Source of the DNA: Opisthocomus hoazin | Taxonomy: Eukaryota; Chordata; Aves; Opisthocomiformes; Opisthocomidae | NCBI RefSeq assembly: GCF_030867145.1 | Contig: NC_134414.1 | Location: forward strand, 22,996,810-23,060,809 | DNA length: 64,000 bases | Direction of reading: 5' to 3' | Translations under genes and position numbers: made by a program | Shown: piece by piece, positions 61,366 through 64,000 of the stretch | How positions within the stretch are numbered: position 1 is the stretch's first letter | Layout of the letters: each line of letters opens with the position of its first letter | Notes under the pieces: generated by a model | Seen by the model: the letters and a program-made list of their open reading frames with translations, nothing else | The model's database searches: none | Told to the model about the DNA's origin: nothing

Positions 61366-64000
61366 GTTAGCTGTTGTGTTAAATCTTTTCCTCCCTAAAT
61401 ATTTGTATACCTGTGTTTGTGTTAAGTATTTGCATATTAAGCTAACTTGCTTGTATATACATGTTTATGAGTTATAATTAACATAGCAGATGCTTCTGGC
61501 TCATAACCATTTCTTTGATCAAAGTACTGTTTCATAATGATAACACTAACTGCTATCTTAAGCTTAGAAAATGGGATAATAGCAACCCATTTCTCCTTGA
61601 TACTGTAAGAATATGCAAAGCAGTATCACTGCTCATCTTATTTTTACCACCCCACCCTCTTTAGGGATGAGCTTTGCTGTGTTGCGTTGAAGACCAACAA
61701 ATTTCATCTCTTGTATACTAAATACAGTAACAAAATTCTCATGTACTAACAAAGGTGTGACATGGGGAATAGTGATTGTCTCTGAAACAACAGGTTAGAG
61801 TCTAAGCCATTGGAATGTTTATGGACAAAATGAGATGTTTAAATTATGTCCAGAAACCAGAATGTTGCAAGCCTAATGATAGGTACACTGGACGGCGCTG
61901 CTGTGCTTTTTGAAAATGTCATATTTGTAATATGATGTAAGGTTAAAGCATATGTAAAATGTGTTGTAGTGATTAATCTCTAGGTGATCAAAGAACATTT
62001 TTGAAGAAAGTGTTTCAATTTTTATGTGAAAACAGTTTTCCTACGTGTACACTGTCTAATTGATAATTGCCTTCTCATGTGTTGTTGAACAGTTACACCC
62101 ATATAGGGTTTTCCCATTTGTCATTAAACTTGGGTGCTTTCTGTCAACTGGAAATCAAACAAAGCTCTTGATTGCTTCCTTAATATACCCTGGATAGGAC
62201 CTCCATCATGTAGCCCTGTTCTGTGCTTCCCTCCTAACCCATGTAGTAGATGTCTGTCAGTGGAACCGATTAACAAAATAGGTGCAGGTTGTTACTATAT
62301 AATGACACATCTGTAATGCTTCTTGAAAACTCATTTGGTAGCTGTTTTGTTCTGCATGGTCTTATAATTGATTGCAGCCCCGAGAGGTATTGGAACAAAA
62401 CCTTTCTGCTATTTGAGTGAGAAAAATAGAGCTAGTAAACAACAAATCCAGCCTGGGCCTTCTTGGATTGGCAGATAAGTCAACATTAAGCAACATTACT
62501 GAATGTAACTACTAGATCGGTTGATGCTGGATTTCTGATCTGAGATATAGCTGATGCTTCTGTTACAGCTTGTGCTACATGTAGATCAGTCTCTTCGGTG
62601 TTGTAGTGGAGTTTAATTGGAGCAGCCATACTGTGAGTTCTGTGTCTGTGGGTTCTCGATAAAGACCAAGAACGGGTAGGTGGTCACTTGCTTCCAGTTA
62701 GTTTGCTCAGACATCTCTGTAGGATTCTGACTTTCGGTAGTTTTCGTATATTCACTGCCTAGAAGAAGGAAATATATTTGCCATTAGAGAAGAGTTGATG
62801 TATGAGAACAGCTTCTCTGTTCCATTCATTCAGTACTGAGATGGAAAGGACGGTATATCACAATGTGAGCAATGGACTGTAACTGTTCCCTTGAGGCTTT
62901 CTTATACCCAAGTGACACATAAAGGATTGAATCTAAATTGAGAAAACAGTTTAATCCATTTGGTCAATTGCAATACTTTCTGCAATGATCTTTTGGAAAA
63001 AATGGCTGATTTGCTATGGCGCTCCATATTTTTCACTGTTTACTAATGCAGATAACTTGTTTTAATCTTCTGGGCATTATATTCATCACTTACTCTGCTG
63101 ATTCTTTTTATACGTTTTTCTTTGTTAGGGGTTACCCTTCTCAGAACAGAATAGCTGGTCTTTCAGTTACTGTGCAAAAAATTTAGCCCTTTTGGTTTAC
63201 AAATGTGTTGGAATATTTAAATTCCCAATTTGTTTACAGCAGTTTAGGGTTGATTGTCATTTTATGAATAACCCTTTGTTTCTAGCTAACTGTTGTTTCA
63301 CTGTATTCAAATACTCGAAAGATTCAGTTGAGCTGCTTGTTGTGCAACTTATGTCCATATCTATATTCTCCTTTGTGTGGGCAGCTTGCAAGGGCATTCG
63401 TCCTTGTAAGAAAGAGGATAAAAGAGGGAGAATAGCCTGCTTGATGTGATTTTTGTTGGGTAGTTGGTGTTAGAATAGCGTGACTGTATCCTGTCTTCTT
63501 TCATGCTCTGTCTTGGAGGATGTTATTGCAGAGTTAAGGACAGAACTGTTCCAAAGTTCTACTGTTTTAAGCCAGTTTTGCCATCGGTACCTTTACTGGA
63601 TCAGTTGAAGATCTTGCTCTGAACTTGTCGCATAAGGAAAAATAAACTGCTAATTAATTTATTACGAACATGAAGAATGTAGTACAAGTGTCTTCCGAAA
63701 GTTAGAAAATGTAGAAGTATCTCAAAGCACAAGCTGTATTGCAAAACATAAGTCTGTGCAAAATTTCAGAAAATTTGTGCTAAAGCTTTGGTGTCTCCCC
63801 TCCCACCCCACCCCCAAATTTGTGGATGTATCTGGCGAGTTGTAGGACCAGTATGTATAAGAATTATAAGTACAGTGGTTTTTAGCAGGTTGCTCTCTGG
63901 TTGTTCACTAGTCTTGTGTTCTCTTTCACTATCATTATGGTGTCTGTAAGTATTATGTGTTATATACCTTGCGTCTCTCTTTCTCGCACAGACACACACA
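61366..64000 (+). other. ZMYM2: start of the next ZMYM2 intron
   Basis: No further exon with the expected continuation (a short linker followed by another Cys-rich finger) is visible up to the window edge. The sequence is AT-rich with no repeat I recognise. A CA-rich run begins at the last bases (about 63988). Confidence 0.65.

Noticed and set aside
1..64000. CRISPR arrays, operons, tRNA or rRNA genes, prophage or plasmid functions
   Set aside because: The window is vertebrate nuclear DNA with spliced exons and CR1 elements. I saw no regularly spaced repeats, no cloverleaf I could support, and no microbial gene organisation.

Overview
The window looks like bird nuclear DNA. Nearly all recognisable interspersed repeats are CR1 (chicken repeat 1) non-LTR retrotransposons of several ages and in both orientations. 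No SINEs or LTR elements were recognised. The only protein-coding gene I can support is the 5' part of ZMYM2 (ZNF198, an MYM-type zinc-finger protein) on the plus strand. The species cannot be named from the sequence.

Layout. Positions 1-4400 are AT-rich flanking DNA with one old CR1 tail (about 800-1260) and no supported gene. About 4400-7210 is a large CpG island with YY1-like and CCAAT motifs, the presumed ZMYM2 promoter. It holds candidate non-coding first exons ending at 5889 and 6556 and a small leader exon at 6837-6894. A 22-kb intron follows, with CR1 copies at 9.7-10.5, 11.0-11.3, 16.4-16.95, 20.3-21.3 and 26.6-28.06 kb and a heavily decayed relic around 22.85-24.9 kb. A second leader exon lies at 28939-29032. 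The start-codon exon is 29818-30680, with the ATG at 29828. Coding exons continue at 41170-41455, 44975-45140, 45992-46204, 60318-60468 and 61250-61365. The gene runs off the right edge; the stop codon is not in the window.

The six coding exons join in frame to 595 codons. They encode an acidic, disordered N-terminus with two SUMO-interaction-like motifs, followed by six consecutive MYM-type zinc fingers. Every exon junction is phase-consistent. In other vertebrates this protein is a nuclear partner of the LSD1-CoREST-HDAC corepressor and binds SUMO. A short linker segment that I remember between fingers 4 and 5 of the mammalian protein was not found in the 14-kb intron between 46204 and 60318.

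The rest is intron. The youngest CR1 copies (20.3, 26.6 and 32.8-35.5 kb) still show long reverse-transcriptase reading frames. A plus-strand and a minus-strand copy bracket the exons around the ATG. I found no RNA gene, CRISPR array, or convincing novel multi-gene system. The most curious unexplained item is a small open frame with a membrane-like segment behind a splice-acceptor-like site at 14183-14317.
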